Positions 17,606 through 26,169 are shown, counted from the first letter of the stretch. The stretch: DNA of 64,000 nucleotides from Rubritepida flocculans DSM 14296 (GCF_000425365.1 NZ_AUDH01000008.1:62001-126000); one strand, 5' to 3'. The notes: generated by a model not told the origin, from the sequence alone. A program made the numbers and translations.

Positions 17606-18288
17606 GCCGCGAGGCGCTGCACGCGCCGCAGCCCCGCCGCGCCGAGCCGGTAGCGGCGGTGGGCCGGGATCGCGCGGTCGGACCAGACGGAGAGGCTGGT
17701 GGTGAGCCAGAGGCAGCCCGCCTCGCGCGCCGCGGCGATCGCCTCCAGCAGCGGCTGGCGCAGATCGGGCACCGCATCGCCGCGCAGCGGGCTTTCGAGC
17801 AGCAGCAGCCGCGGCCGGCCGAGGAAGGCGCGCGCGCAGGCGGCGCGCGCGAGCTCGGCCGCGCCCAGCGCCTCGGGCGGGTCGAGCGGCAGGCCGGGCA
17901 GGCCGAAGCGCCGGCACAGCTCCGCCGCGCGCTCGCGCAGCTCGGCCTCGGGCGCGAGGCGATGGGCGAGGGCGGGCAGGAGGATGCTCTCCGCCACGCT
18001 GACATGCGGCGCCCAGCCGCCCTCCAGCGGCACCACGCCGATGCGCGCGCGCAGCGCGCGCGCCTCCTCGGGCGAGAGCGTCGCGAGATCCCGCCCCAGC
18101 ACCCGCACCACCCCCTCGGCGGCGGGAATCAGCCCGCAGCAGAGATCGGTGAAGCCGCGGATCAGCGCGGGGTCATGGGCCTGCACCAGCAGCAGCTCGC
18201 CGGGGAGGAGGGCGAGGTCGAAGGCGGCGGCCTCGCCCGGGGCGCGCGCGCCTGCCAGCTCCAGAACGGGCTCCGCCGCGCGGCTCAT
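17602..18288 (-). CDS. Degenerate ABC ATPase-like subunit (MlaF-like, motifs lost)
   Basis: Protein of 228 residues that keeps the overall length and strand order of an MlaF-type ABC ATPase, and sits exactly where mlaF belongs, between the MlaE-like permease and the MCE gene. Every nucleotide-site motif is altered. The Walker A position (36-44) reads QAHDPALIR with no GKS/T; the Q-loop position reads VVPLEGG; the signature position (141-145) is LGAAE rather than LSGGQ; Walker B (161-166) is LLLLES with no Asp-Glu pair; the switch histidine is absent (TTSLSVW). It cannot hydrolyse ATP by the standard mechanism. The reading frame is intact and overlaps both neighbours, so it is a maintained pseudo-ATPase rather than a decayed gene. 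Confidence 0.78.
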   Translation of the reverse strand: MSRAAEPVLELAGARAPGEAAAFDLALLPGELLLVQAHDPALIRGFTDLCCGLIPAAEGVVRVLGRDLATLSPEEARALRARIGVVPLEGGWAPHVSVAESILLPALAHRLAPEAELRERAAELCRRFGLPGLPLDPPEALGAAELARAACARAFLGRPRLLLLESPLRGDAVPDLRQPLLEAIAAAREAGCLWLTTSLSVWSDRAIPAHRRYRLGAAGLRRVQRLAA

Positions 18289-19058
18289 CCGGCGAGGCTC
18301 AGCAGGGCGGAGGCGAGCAGCACGGCGAGCGCGCCGCGCACGAAGCCCGTGGGAAGAAGCTGGGCGGTGCTGCGCTCCGCCGCCGCGCCGAGCGCGGTGT
18401 GGGCCGCCGTCACGCCCACCAGCCCGCCGATGAGCAGCAGCTTGAGCGGGAAGAGCAGCGTGTCGGCCGGCCGCATGGCGCGCAGCACCTCGCGCAGCGA
18501 ATCGAGCAGCGCCACCTCCGTGCTGCTCAGCAGGAAGGCGAGGGTTCCGCCGCTGACCAGCGCCACCGCCACGAACAGGATGCCGAGGGTGAGGCAGGCG
18601 AGGGCGAAGGCCGCCGCGGCGGGCAGCGCGTAGAGGGCGAAGATGTCCACCCCCTGCAGCGCGAGCAGCCGCGCCGCGCCGCTGCGCCGCAGCGCGTTCA
18701 GCTCGGCGAGCGCGACGAGTCCCGAACGGCCGAGGATCACGAAGCCCACCAGCACGGGCGCGAGTTCGCGCACCAGCACCCGCACCAGCACCGAGGCGAG
18801 CAGATCGCGCTGATCCGCCGCGCCGGCCAGCGCGATGCCCTGGAACACCAGCCCCGCGCCGATCAGCATGCCGAGGAAGAGCGTGGCCCCGAGGCCGCCC
18901 AGCAGGGATTGCCGCAGCAGGCGGAACATCTGCCGCCGCGCCGGCGCCCGCCAGGTCGCGGGCGCGAGGGAGAGGACGAGCACCCGCGCCGAGAGGGCGA
19001 GATTCTGCAGCAGGGTGAGGAAGCCCGTCCGGAAGGGACGCCCGATCGCCGCCAGCAT
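18285..19058 (-). CDS. MlaE-family permease subunit
   Basis: Inner-membrane protein of 257 residues with about five hydrophobic segments and the MlaE hallmark region VRELAPVLVGFVILGRSGL followed by ALAELNALRRSGAARLLALQ. The first half matches the family; the usual EQIDAL stretch, part of the loop that contacts the ATPase, is replaced by GAARLLALQ. This divergence fits the loss of catalytic motifs in the partner ATPase gene, whose start it overlaps by four bases. The gene start overlaps the stop of the Cache-cyclase-like gene by one base. It would form the membrane core of an MCE lipid transporter. Confidence 0.82.
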   Translation of the reverse strand: MLAAIGRPFRTGFLTLLQNLALSARVLVLSLAPATWRAPARRQMFRLLRQSLLGGLGATLFLGMLIGAGLVFQGIALAGAADQRDLLASVLVRVLVRELAPVLVGFVILGRSGLVALAELNALRRSGAARLLALQGVDIFALYALPAAAAFALACLTLGILFVAVALVSGGTLAFLLSSTEVALLDSLREVLRAMRPADTLLFPLKLLLIGGLVGVTAAHTALGAAAERSTAQLLPTGFVRGALAVLLASALLSLAG

Positions 19059-21373
19059 CACAGCTCCGCCGCCAGGATGTAGCTGCTCATCGCGCCGCGC
19101 CGGGGCATGTGGAAGCGGCCGCGCGGGCGGAACAGGTACTGCCCGGCCAGCGCGGCATAGACCGCCTCGCTGGCCTGGATGCCGCCCTCGGGGGCGCTCG
19201 CGGCCATCTGCCCCGCGAGGCGCACCGCATCGCCCCAGAGGTTGAGGAAGCCGCTGCCCGGCCCGACGCGGCTGCCGATGGCCACCCCGAGGTCGAGGCC
19301 GATGCGGAAGGCGGGTTCGGCCTCCGCCTCCTCGAACAGGGCGAGGCAGCAGCGCCGCGCCGCCAGCGCGAAGGCGGCCATGCGGCGGATGGCGGGCGGG
19401 CCCGCCTCCTCGGCCGTCAGCCCCGCGGCGGCCACCACCTCGTCGCCCAGCAGCTTGAGATAGGGCACGCCCGCCGCCTGGCCCGCCGCCTCCAGCTCCC
19501 GCGCGAGATGCTCGACGAGCGCGCCCTGCAGCGAAGCGGCGCGCCGGCCGGCCAGCGCCAGCGGGTCGGTGAAGCGCAGCACCATCACCGCCACCTGGGG
19601 ATAGACATCGGCCGCGACATCGGCCGGCAGCGCGTCGCGCAGCGCGCTGTCGGCGAGCTGCGCGGGGGCGGCGGCGGGGGCGGCCTCGGCCTCCGCCTCC
19701 TTCACCGCCGCGGCGCGCTCGGCCAGGCGCCGGGCCCCGCCGGCCAGCCGCACCGCGAGAAGCTGCGCGACGGGCTGCAGGAAGCCCAGCACCTCGCCGG
19801 GCTTCGCGCCCGCATCCTCCACCCAGGCCACGCCCAGCACCCGCGCCCCGTGCCGGATGGGCGCGGCGATGAGCGCGGTGCTGCCGAGCGGGGCGAGCCA
19901 GATGCGGTGCAGCTCGGCCGTCGCGCGGTCCTTCGCGGCGTCGGCGGCGAGGATGGGCTCGCCCGTCGCGAGCCGGGCGAAGAGGGCGGGCATCTCCTCG
20001 CGCAGCAGCATCGCCTCGCGGGTGTGGCCCTGGCGCTCGGCCTCGAAGCCGTCCTCGAGCACGAGCGCACGCCCGTCGGGGCTGAGCCGCCACAGACAGG
20101 CCCGCGCGGCGCGCGCCACGGCGCAGAGCCGCTCGGTGAGCTCGGGCGGCAGCTCGGCCTCGGGGTCGAACAGGGCGGTGGAGCCCGCCAGCTCGCCGAA
20201 GGCGGCGGATTGCGCGGCGATGGAGGCGCGCTCCTCGAGCAGCCGCTGCGCCGCGCGGTCCGCCCGCAGCCCCTGGCGCACCAGCAGCAGCGCAAGCCCG
20301 AGCGCCAGGGCCACCACGCCGAGGGACATCAGCAGCACGCGGCGGTTGTTGAGCGCGACGAAGCCGGTGAAGTCCTCCTCCGGCACGGCGATCACGACGC
20401 GCCAGGAATCGGCGGCCGAATGGCGCAGCGTGGTGGCGAGGATCACCTGCCGCTCGCCCTCCACGATCTCCGTGCGGCGCACATCGCCCTCGAGGCGGAT
20501 CACGTCGTAGGCGCGGGCCAGCACGGGGTCGCCGAGCTCGTCCAGCCGGCGCGGCACGGGGCCCTCGGGCGTCTCGCGCAGGATCAGCCCGAGGTCGGGG
20601 TGGGCGATGACGCGCCCCGCCCCGTCCACCACCACCACGCGGCCGCGCCGGCCCACGACGATGCCGTCCAGGAAGGCGGAGAGCGCGTCGAGCGAGATGT
20701 CGAGCGCGAGCACCCCCGCCACCTCGCCCTGCGCGTCGCGGCGCACGGCGGCGGCGACGGTGATGCCCGGCACGCGGTCGGTGAAGAAGACGTAGATGTC
20801 CGTCCAGGCCTCGTCCGGATCGTCCAGCGCGGCGCGGAACCAGGGGCGGCTGCGCGGGTCGAAGCCGGTCTCCTCCTCCTCGCGCCGGCCCGCCTCGCGG
20901 CCTTCGGCGTCGTAGAAGATGCGCAGCAGTCGCCGCGGCCCCGGCTCGTTGCGGATGAGCAGGGTGGAGGCGCCCTCCGCCTCGGCCCGGCGCACCGCCA
21001 TGTAGTTGCCGCGCAGGTCGGCCGCCATGAACAGCGCGATGTGCGGAAGCTGGCGCAGCACCTGCCGGCCGAAGCGCTCCAGCGCCTCGCGGCTGCCGCT
21101 CTCGTCGCCGGGGGTGACGAAGAAGTCGCGCGCGAGGCGCAGGCTGCGCTCGGCGGTGCCGAGGAAGAACTGCACCTCCTGCGCCACGCGCAGCTCCAGG
21201 CTGTGCAGCATCTCCTCCGTCAGCGCCAGCGCGCCGCGGCGGTTGGCCGTGTAGCTGTAGAGCGCGATGGCGACCAGCGCCCCCAGGATCACCGCGACGG
21301 CGGCCAGCGGGAAGAGGATGCGCGCGAGCCGCCGCCGCCGGCCCTCGCCCTCCGCCGCCGCCGTCCCGCTCAT
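19058..21373 (-). CDS. Cache-GAF sensor with degenerate class III nucleotide cyclase domain
   Basis: Membrane sensor of 771 residues: transmembrane helix 19-41, periplasmic double-Cache-like domain about 60-335 (with FDPRSRPWFRAA and VLALDISLDALS), second helix 346-366, a GAF-like domain about 385-545, an alanine-rich linker, and a C-terminal cyclase fold 590-771. In the cyclase fold the first metal Asp is missing (MVLRFTD near 597-603), the second is kept (LLGDEV, D644), and the transition-state Asn and Arg of the GDxVNxAxR motif are R718 and Q722. Cyclase activity is therefore unlikely; a nucleotide-binding or regulatory role is more plausible. It overlaps the DUF6285 gene upstream by four bases and the permease gene downstream by one. 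Confidence 0.83.
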   Translation of the reverse strand: MSGTAAAEGEGRRRRLARILFPLAAVAVILGALVAIALYSYTANRRGALALTEEMLHSLELRVAQEVQFFLGTAERSLRLARDFFVTPGDESGSREALERFGRQVLRQLPHIALFMAADLRGNYMAVRRAEAEGASTLLIRNEPGPRRLLRIFYDAEGREAGRREEEETGFDPRSRPWFRAALDDPDEAWTDIYVFFTDRVPGITVAAAVRRDAQGEVAGVLALDISLDALSAFLDGIVVGRRGRVVVVDGAGRVIAHPDLGLILRETPEGPVPRRLDELGDPVLARAYDVIRLEGDVRRTEIVEGERQVILATTLRHSAADSWRVVIAVPEEDFTGFVALNNRRVLLMSLGVVALALGLALLLVRQGLRADRAAQRLLEERASIAAQSAAFGELAGSTALFDPEAELPPELTERLCAVARAARACLWRLSPDGRALVLEDGFEAERQGHTREAMLLREEMPALFARLATGEPILAADAAKDRATAELHRIWLAPLGSTALIAAPIRHGARVLGVAWVEDAGAKPGEVLGFLQPVAQLLAVRLAGGARRLAERAAAVKEAEAEAAPAAAPAQLADSALRDALPADVAADVYPQVAVMVLRFTDPLALAGRRAASLQGALVEHLARELEAAGQAAGVPYLKLLGDEVVAAAGLTAEEAGPPAIRRMAAFALAARRCCLALFEEAEAEPAFRIGLDLGVAIGSRVGPGSGFLNLWGDAVRLAGQMAASAPEGGIQASEAVYAALAGQYLFRPRGRFHMPRRGAMSSYILAAEL

Positions 21374-21711
21374 CCGAGCGCCTTGGGCGCGCTGACCGCG
21401 CAGCGCGCGCGGGCCATCTCCTCCAGCAGCGCGCGCGCCTCGGCGTGGCGGGGCGTGCCGGGGGCGAATTCGCCCGCGCGGATGCGCCGGGCGAGGGCGG
21501 CGAGCGGCGCCTCCTCGCCGGGCAGGAAGGCGGCGAGCCGGGCGGCCAGCGGGGCCGTCTCCGCCGCCAGCGCCCGCCCGGCGATGGCCAGCGCATTGGC
21601 CGCCATCCGCGCCTCGTAGTGCAGTTCGGGCGGCAGGGCGGGCAGCAGCTTCTCGAGCAGCGATTGCCGGGCCGTGGCGATCAGATCCGCCGCGTCGGGG
21701 CGCTCAAGCAT
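21370..21711 (-). CDS. DUF6285 family protein, LvaB-like kinase partner
   Basis: Small helical protein of 113 residues beginning with RPDAADLIATARQSLLEKLL and containing the ALPPELHYEARMAANALAI block typical of DUF6285. In Pseudomonas putida the equivalent small protein (LvaB) is needed together with the APH-type kinase LvaA to phosphorylate 4-hydroxyvaleryl-CoA. Here the gene overlaps the APH kinase gene by eight bases and is followed by the Cache-cyclase-like gene with a four-base overlap. The assignment as an LvaB counterpart rests on family and order; I cannot align the sequences here. Confidence 0.75.
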   Translation of the reverse strand: MLERPDAADLIATARQSLLEKLLPALPPELHYEARMAANALAIAGRALAAETAPLAARLAAFLPGEEAPLAALARRIRAGEFAPGTPRHAEARALLEEMARARCAVSAPKALG

Positions 21712-22708
21712 CGAGCGCCTCCGCCTGGCGGAGGATGTCGAGCTCGAGCTCCGGCACGATGTGCGCGGTGAGCGCGAGTTCGAGGCTGCGCTCCACGCCC
21801 GAGAGGTGGCGCCCGCCCTGGTCGGCCGCGATCACCGCCCAGCGGATGCTCGCCGCAAGCTCCCAGAAGGGCAGGCGGGCGGGGTCGGGCGGCGCCCCGG
21901 CCGCCTCGGCATAGCCCGCGAGGAAGGCCTCGCGCGGGCCCAGCCCGCCCGCCTCCAGCGCGCGGTTGCCGAAACGCCAGCAGGGGGCGCAGAACCAGCC
22001 GAGATCGGCGTGCGGGTCGCCCCAGCCGGCGAACTCCCAATCCAGCACGGCGGTCAGCCTGCCCTCCTCCACCATCAGGTTCCCTGTGCGGTAGTCATTG
22101 TGGCACAGCACGGGCGGCAGCGGGGACGGAAGATGCCGTTCGAGGGCGGAAAGACCCCATTCGAGCACCGGCCTGGGCGTGCCCGCGGCATCGAGCCGCG
22201 CGCGCATGGCCGCCAGGAAGGCCCGCCCCGAATCGGCGGGCGGGGGGCCGAGGAAAGAGAGATCCTCGCGCGGCGGGCGGATGTGGTGGATGCGCGCCAG
22301 CGCCTCTCCCATCGCGCGCACCAGCCCCGCATCCCCGCCCTTCGCGGCGGCGGCGCGGGCCAGGCGGAAGGCGGTGGCCATGCCGCCCACCCGGCGCATC
22401 ACGAAGAAGGGCGCGCCGATCACCCCCGGATCGGCGCAGGCGAAGAGCGGCTCGGGCACCGTCACCCCGGCGGCGCGGGCGGCGCGCAGCAGCGCGAACT
22501 CCGCCATGCGGGGCAGCGAGACCGCGAGCGTGGCCGGGTTGTCGGTGCGCAGCACCCATTCCTCCGCCGCGCCGCCGCGCATGACGGAAAGCGCCCAGTT
22601 CTGCTGGATCGCCCCGCCCGAGAGCAGCCCGGCCGCGCCGATGCGGACGGGCGCGCCCGCCGCCCCGCTCAGCCAGGCCTCGAGGGCCGCGCGCCGCGCC
22701 TCATCCAT
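21704..22708 (-). CDS. APH-type phosphotransferase, LvaA-like hydroxyacyl-CoA kinase
   Basis: Kinase of 334 residues in the aminoglycoside phosphotransferase/ACAD10-11 family. The catalytic loop CHNDYRTGN (202-210) supplies D205 and N210, and VLDWEFAGWGDP supplies the metal Asp D223; the N-lobe has GGAIQQNW. All catalytic residues are present. Homologues next to acyl-CoA dehydrogenases (LvaA in Pseudomonas; the APH domains of animal ACAD10/ACAD11) phosphorylate the 4-hydroxy group of acyl-CoAs, allowing elimination. This gene overlaps the acyl-CoA dehydrogenase gene upstream and the DUF6285 gene downstream by eight bases each, so 4-hydroxyacyl-CoA kinase is the best guess. Confidence 0.83.
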   Translation of the reverse strand: MDEARRAALEAWLSGAAGAPVRIGAAGLLSGGAIQQNWALSVMRGGAAEEWVLRTDNPATLAVSLPRMAEFALLRAARAAGVTVPEPLFACADPGVIGAPFFVMRRVGGMATAFRLARAAAAKGGDAGLVRAMGEALARIHHIRPPREDLSFLGPPPADSGRAFLAAMRARLDAAGTPRPVLEWGLSALERHLPSPLPPVLCHNDYRTGNLMVEEGRLTAVLDWEFAGWGDPHADLGWFCAPCWRFGNRALEAGGLGPREAFLAGYAEAAGAPPDPARLPFWELAASIRWAVIAADQGGRHLSGVERSLELALTAHIVPELELDILRQAEALDA

Positions 22709-23906
22709 GCGCGCCCCAGCCGAAGAAGTCGCCGCCCTCGCGGCGCAGGAAGTTCGCGATCACCATGCGGTGGACCTCGGAGGCGCCGTCCACCAGCCGC
22801 GCCTGGCGGGCGTAGCGGTAGATCCACTCCACGATCGTGTCCTTCGAGTAGCCCTTCGCGCCGAGGAGCTGGATGGCCGTGTCGGCCGCGCGATGCAGCG
22901 CATCGGCCACGACGATCTTCGCCATGCTGATCTCCTTGCGCGCGAAATCGCCCTGGTCGAGCTTCCAGGCCGCGCGCATGGTCAGCAGCCGGCCGATGTC
23001 GAGCTGCATGGCGGCCTCGCCGACCATCATCTGCACGCTTTCCTTCTCGGCGAGCTTCTGGCCGAAGGCGTGGCGCTCCTCGATGCGCGCCATGGCGATC
23101 TCGAGCGCGCGGCGCCCGAGGCCGCCCCAGCGCATGCAGTGGGTGAGGCGCGCGGGGCCGAGGCGGATCTGCGTGACCTTCAGCCCGTCGCCCACCCCCA
23201 TCAGCAGGTTCTCGTCGGGCACCTCGAGCCCGTCGAACTCCAGCTCGCAATGCCCGCCATGCTCCTCCGGCCCCATGATCGGGATGCGGCGGAGGATGCG
23301 CCAGCCCGGATCCTCCGCGCGGAAGAGGAAGGCGCTGAGGCCGCGGCGCGGATCGTCCGAGGTGCGCGCCATGACGATGAAGCGCTTCGCCTTTCCCGCG
23401 CCGGTGATGAACCATTTGCGGCCGGTGATGCGCCAGCGGTCGTTGCCGACGCGCTCGGCGCGCGTCCTGGTCATGGAAGGGTCGCTGCCCGCGCCGTCGG
23501 GCTCCGTCATGGCGAAGGCGGACTGCACCTCGCCGCGCAGCACGGGCATCAGCCACCACTGCTTCTGCGCCTCGGTGCCCACCTTGTTCAGCAGCATCAT
23601 GTTGCCGTCGTCGGGGGCGGCGGAGTTGAAGACGACGGGGCCGAAGATGGAGCGGTTCATCTCCTCGTAGCAGGCGGCCATGCCGGTGAAGGGCAGGCCC
23701 TGGCCGCCCAGCGCCTCGGGCATCTGCAGGCACCACAGCCCCTGGGCCTTCGCCTCGGCGCGGAGCGTGGCCAGCAGGGCGGGGGCGATGTTCTCGTGCG
23801 CGTCGTAGCTCGCCGGATCGGCCTCCAGCGGGATCAGCCGCTCCTGCACGAAGGCGCGGATCGCCCGGCGCTTCGCTTCGCTCTTCGCATCGAGGGTGAA
23901 GTCCAT
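22701..23906 (-). CDS. Acyl-CoA dehydrogenase family protein, LvaC/ACAD11-like
   Basis: FAD protein of 401 residues with the motifs AMTEPDGAGSDPS and WFITGAGKA, and the C-terminal IQLLGAKGYSKDTIVEWIYR followed by DGASEVHRM. These resemble the ACAD10/ACAD11 and LvaC branch, which converts a 4-phosphoacyl-CoA by eliminating phosphate and re-hydrating to the 3-hydroxyacyl-CoA, rather than performing simple dehydrogenation. It is 11 bases after the SDR gene and overlaps the APH kinase gene by eight bases. A plain acyl-CoA dehydrogenase is the alternative. Confidence 0.85.
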   Translation of the reverse strand: MDFTLDAKSEAKRRAIRAFVQERLIPLEADPASYDAHENIAPALLATLRAEAKAQGLWCLQMPEALGGQGLPFTGMAACYEEMNRSIFGPVVFNSAAPDDGNMMLLNKVGTEAQKQWWLMPVLRGEVQSAFAMTEPDGAGSDPSMTRTRAERVGNDRWRITGRKWFITGAGKAKRFIVMARTSDDPRRGLSAFLFRAEDPGWRILRRIPIMGPEEHGGHCELEFDGLEVPDENLLMGVGDGLKVTQIRLGPARLTHCMRWGGLGRRALEIAMARIEERHAFGQKLAEKESVQMMVGEAAMQLDIGRLLTMRAAWKLDQGDFARKEISMAKIVVADALHRAADTAIQLLGAKGYSKDTIVEWIYRYARQARLVDGASEVHRMVIANFLRREGGDFFGWGAHG

Positions 23907-23917
23907 GGTCGTTTCCT

Positions 23918-24655
23918 TCAGAGCGGCGCGACGGAGTGCCCGCCATCCACGGTCAGCACGCTGCCTGTCATGTAGCGCCCCGCATCGGAGGCGAGCAGCA
24001 GAAGCGGCCCGTCGAGGTCGTCGGGCTGGCCGAGGCGGCGGAAGGGGATGCGCCGGATCATCGCCTGCCCCGGTTCGGAGGCGAAGAAATCCCGGTTCAG
24101 CTCGGAGGCGACATAGCCCGGCGCCAGCGCGTTCACGCGGATGCGATGCCGCGCCAGCTCCACGGCCATCTGCCGCGTCAGGTGCAGAAGCCCGGCCTTG
24201 GCCGCGGTGTAGGAGGCGACGCCCGGGATCACACGCTCGCCCAGGATGGAGGCGACATGGATGATGCTGCCCCCGCGCCCGGCCTCGACCATGCGCCGCG
24301 CGGCCTGCTGCGCCACCAGGAAGGCGCCGCGCAGGTTCACGCCCATCACCGCGTCCCATTCCTCCAGCCGGTGCTCCAGGAAGGGGCGGGTGGCGGCGAT
24401 GCCGGCGTTGTTCACCAGGATGTCGAGCGGACCCGCGGCGTCGAGGGCGGCCGCGACGGAGGCGGGCGAGGCCACGTCCAGCGCCACGGCCATGGCGCGC
24501 GCGCCGAGTTCCTCCGCCAGCGCCGCGCAGGCCTGGGTGCGCCGGGCGGCCAGCACCACCTCCGCCCCGGCCCCGTGCAGCACCCGCGCGAAGCGCGCGC
24601 CGAGCAGCCCCGAAGCGCCGGTGACCAGGGCCCGCCGGCCCTCGAGCGAGAACAT
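23918..24655 (-). CDS. Short-chain dehydrogenase, first gene of Lva/Mla-like operon
   Basis: Classical SDR of 245 residues with TGASGLLG (12-19), NNAG (82-85), S136, Y149 and K153, and the C-terminal GSVLTVDGGHS. It would oxidise or reduce a hydroxyl/keto group with NAD(P). It is the promoter-proximal gene of a nine-gene transcription unit and has a strong GGGAGGGGG ribosome site. In the Pseudomonas lva operon an SDR (LvaD) accompanies LvaABC, so a matching role on the 3-hydroxyacyl-CoA or 4-keto substrate is likely but unproven. The gene is divergent from leuC-like across 114 bases in which I see no recognisable operator. Confidence 0.85.
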   Translation of the reverse strand: MFSLEGRRALVTGASGLLGARFARVLHGAGAEVVLAARRTQACAALAEELGARAMAVALDVASPASVAAALDAAGPLDILVNNAGIAATRPFLEHRLEEWDAVMGVNLRGAFLVAQQAARRMVEAGRGGSIIHVASILGERVIPGVASYTAAKAGLLHLTRQMAVELARHRIRVNALAPGYVASELNRDFFASEPGQAMIRRIPFRRLGQPDDLDGPLLLLASDAGRYMTGSVLTVDGGHSVAPL

Positions 24656-24769
24656 CCGCCCCCTCCCTCATCCCCTCTGCGCGAGGATTGGGGCCGGGGC
24701 GCGGATGGTCAACCCGCGCGGCCTGGGCGAGACTGCCCGCAACGCGACGGGCCGGGAGGAGGGGGCGCC

Positions 24770-26167
24770 ATGCCGAGCACCATGTTCGACCGCATCTGGG
24801 ACCGGCATGTGGTGGCCGATCTCGGCGAGGGCTGGTCGCTGCTCTACCTGGACCGCATCCTGGTGCACGACCTCTCGGGCGGGCGCGCCATGGAGGAGCT
24901 GGCCGAGAAGGGGCTCCGCGTGGCCGAGCCGCGCAAGGTCTTCGCCACCCCCGATCACGCCGTGAGCTCCGCGCCGGGGCGCACGGCGATGACCTACCGC
25001 AAGGGGGGCGAACTGCTGGCGCGGCTGCGCGCGCGCTGCGCCGCCGAGGGCGTGCGGATCTTCGACCTCGGCCAGCGCGGCAACGGCATCGTGCATGTGA
25101 TGGCGCCGGAGCTCGCCATCGTCCTGCCCGGCCTCACCCTCGCCTGCGGCGACAGCCACACCTGCACCAATGGCGGGGTGGGGGCGCTCGCCTTCGGCAT
25201 CGGCGCCTCCGAGCTCGCCCATGCGCTCGCCACCCAGACTCTGCCGCAGCGCCGGCCCGGCACCTTCCGCATCCGCTTCGAGGGCGCCCGCCCGCCCGGT
25301 GTGACGGCGAAGGACATGATCCTCGCCGCCATCGGCCGCTTCGGCGCCGCGGCCGGCACGGGCATGGCCATGGAATACGCGGGCGAGGCGGTGCGCGCGC
25401 TCTCGGTCGAGGAGCGGCTGACGCTGTGCAACCTCTCCATCGAGATGGGCGCGAAGGTGGGCATGGTGGCGCCCGACGACGCCACCTTCCACTACCTCGC
25501 GGGGCGGGACTTCGCGCCGAAGGGGCGGCTGTGGGAGCAGGCGATGGCCGAGTGGCGCGCGCTGCCCTCCGACGAAGAGGCCGTCTTCACGCGCGACGAG
25601 ACGATCCGCATGGCCGATGTCCCGCCGCAGATCACCTGGGGTACGAGCCCCGAGCAGGTGGTGGCGGTGACGGGCCATGTGCCCCCGCTGGAGGCGGCGC
25701 GCGACGCCGCCCAGCGCGCCGCCTGGGAGGCGGCGCTGCGCTACATGGGCCTCGCACCCGGCCAGCCGCTGATCGGCACGAAGGTGGACTGGGTGTTCAT
25801 CGGCTCCTGCACCAATTCGCGCCTGTCGGATTTGCGCGCGGCGGCGGCGATGCTGAAGGGCCGCCGCAAGGCGCCGCACGTCACCGCCTGGGTGGTGCCG
25901 GGCAGCGAACAGGTGAAGGCCGAGGCCGAGGCCGAGGGGCTGCACCGCCGCTTCCTCGAAGCCGGCTTCGAATGGCGCGAGCCGGGCTGCGCGCTCTGCG
26001 TCGCCGCCAATGGCGAGGCCGTGCCCGAGGGCGCGCGCTGCGTCTCCACCTCCAACCGCAACTTCGTCGGCCGGCAGGGCAGCGGGGCGCGCACGCACCT
26101 CGCCTCGCCCGCCACGGCGGCCGCGGCCGCGCTCGCCGGCGCCATCGTGGACGCGAGGAGTTTCTGA
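24770..26167 (+). CDS. leuC: LeuC-like isopropylmalate dehydratase large subunit
   Basis: Aconitase-superfamily protein of 465 residues that pairs with the LeuD-like small subunit. It has CGDSHTCTNGGVGA, the cluster cysteine in GSCTNSR, the paired cysteines in GCALC, and the C-terminal STSNRNFVGRQGSGARTHLA, so the [4Fe-4S] site is intact. The segment TPDHAVSSAPGR replaces the DHNVPT form usual in leucine-pathway LeuC. That leaves open a related substrate such as a methylmalate-type acid. ATG at 24770 is preceded by GGGAGGA. leuD follows two bases after the stop. Confidence 0.85.
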   Translation: MPSTMFDRIWDRHVVADLGEGWSLLYLDRILVHDLSGGRAMEELAEKGLRVAEPRKVFATPDHAVSSAPGRTAMTYRKGGELLARLRARCAAEGVRIFDLGQRGNGIVHVMAPELAIVLPGLTLACGDSHTCTNGGVGALAFGIGASELAHALATQTLPQRRPGTFRIRFEGARPPGVTAKDMILAAIGRFGAAAGTGMAMEYAGEAVRALSVEERLTLCNLSIEMGAKVGMVAPDDATFHYLAGRDFAPKGRLWEQAMAEWRALPSDEEAVFTRDETIRMADVPPQITWGTSPEQVVAVTGHVPPLEAARDAAQRAAWEAALRYMGLAPGQPLIGTKVDWVFIGSCTNSRLSDLRAAAAMLKGRRKAPHVTAWVVPGSEQVKAEAEAEGLHRRFLEAGFEWREPGCALCVAANGEAVPEGARCVSTSNRNFVGRQGSGARTHLASPATAAAAALAGAIVDARSF

Positions 26168-26169
26168 AC

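Noticed and set aside
18285-21596. 1103-codon minus-strand frame covering the permease and the cyclase-like gene
   Set aside because: Only its last 257 codons, from the ATG at 19056-19058, encode the MlaE-like permease. The rest is an out-of-frame reading of the cyclase-like gene with low-complexity content.
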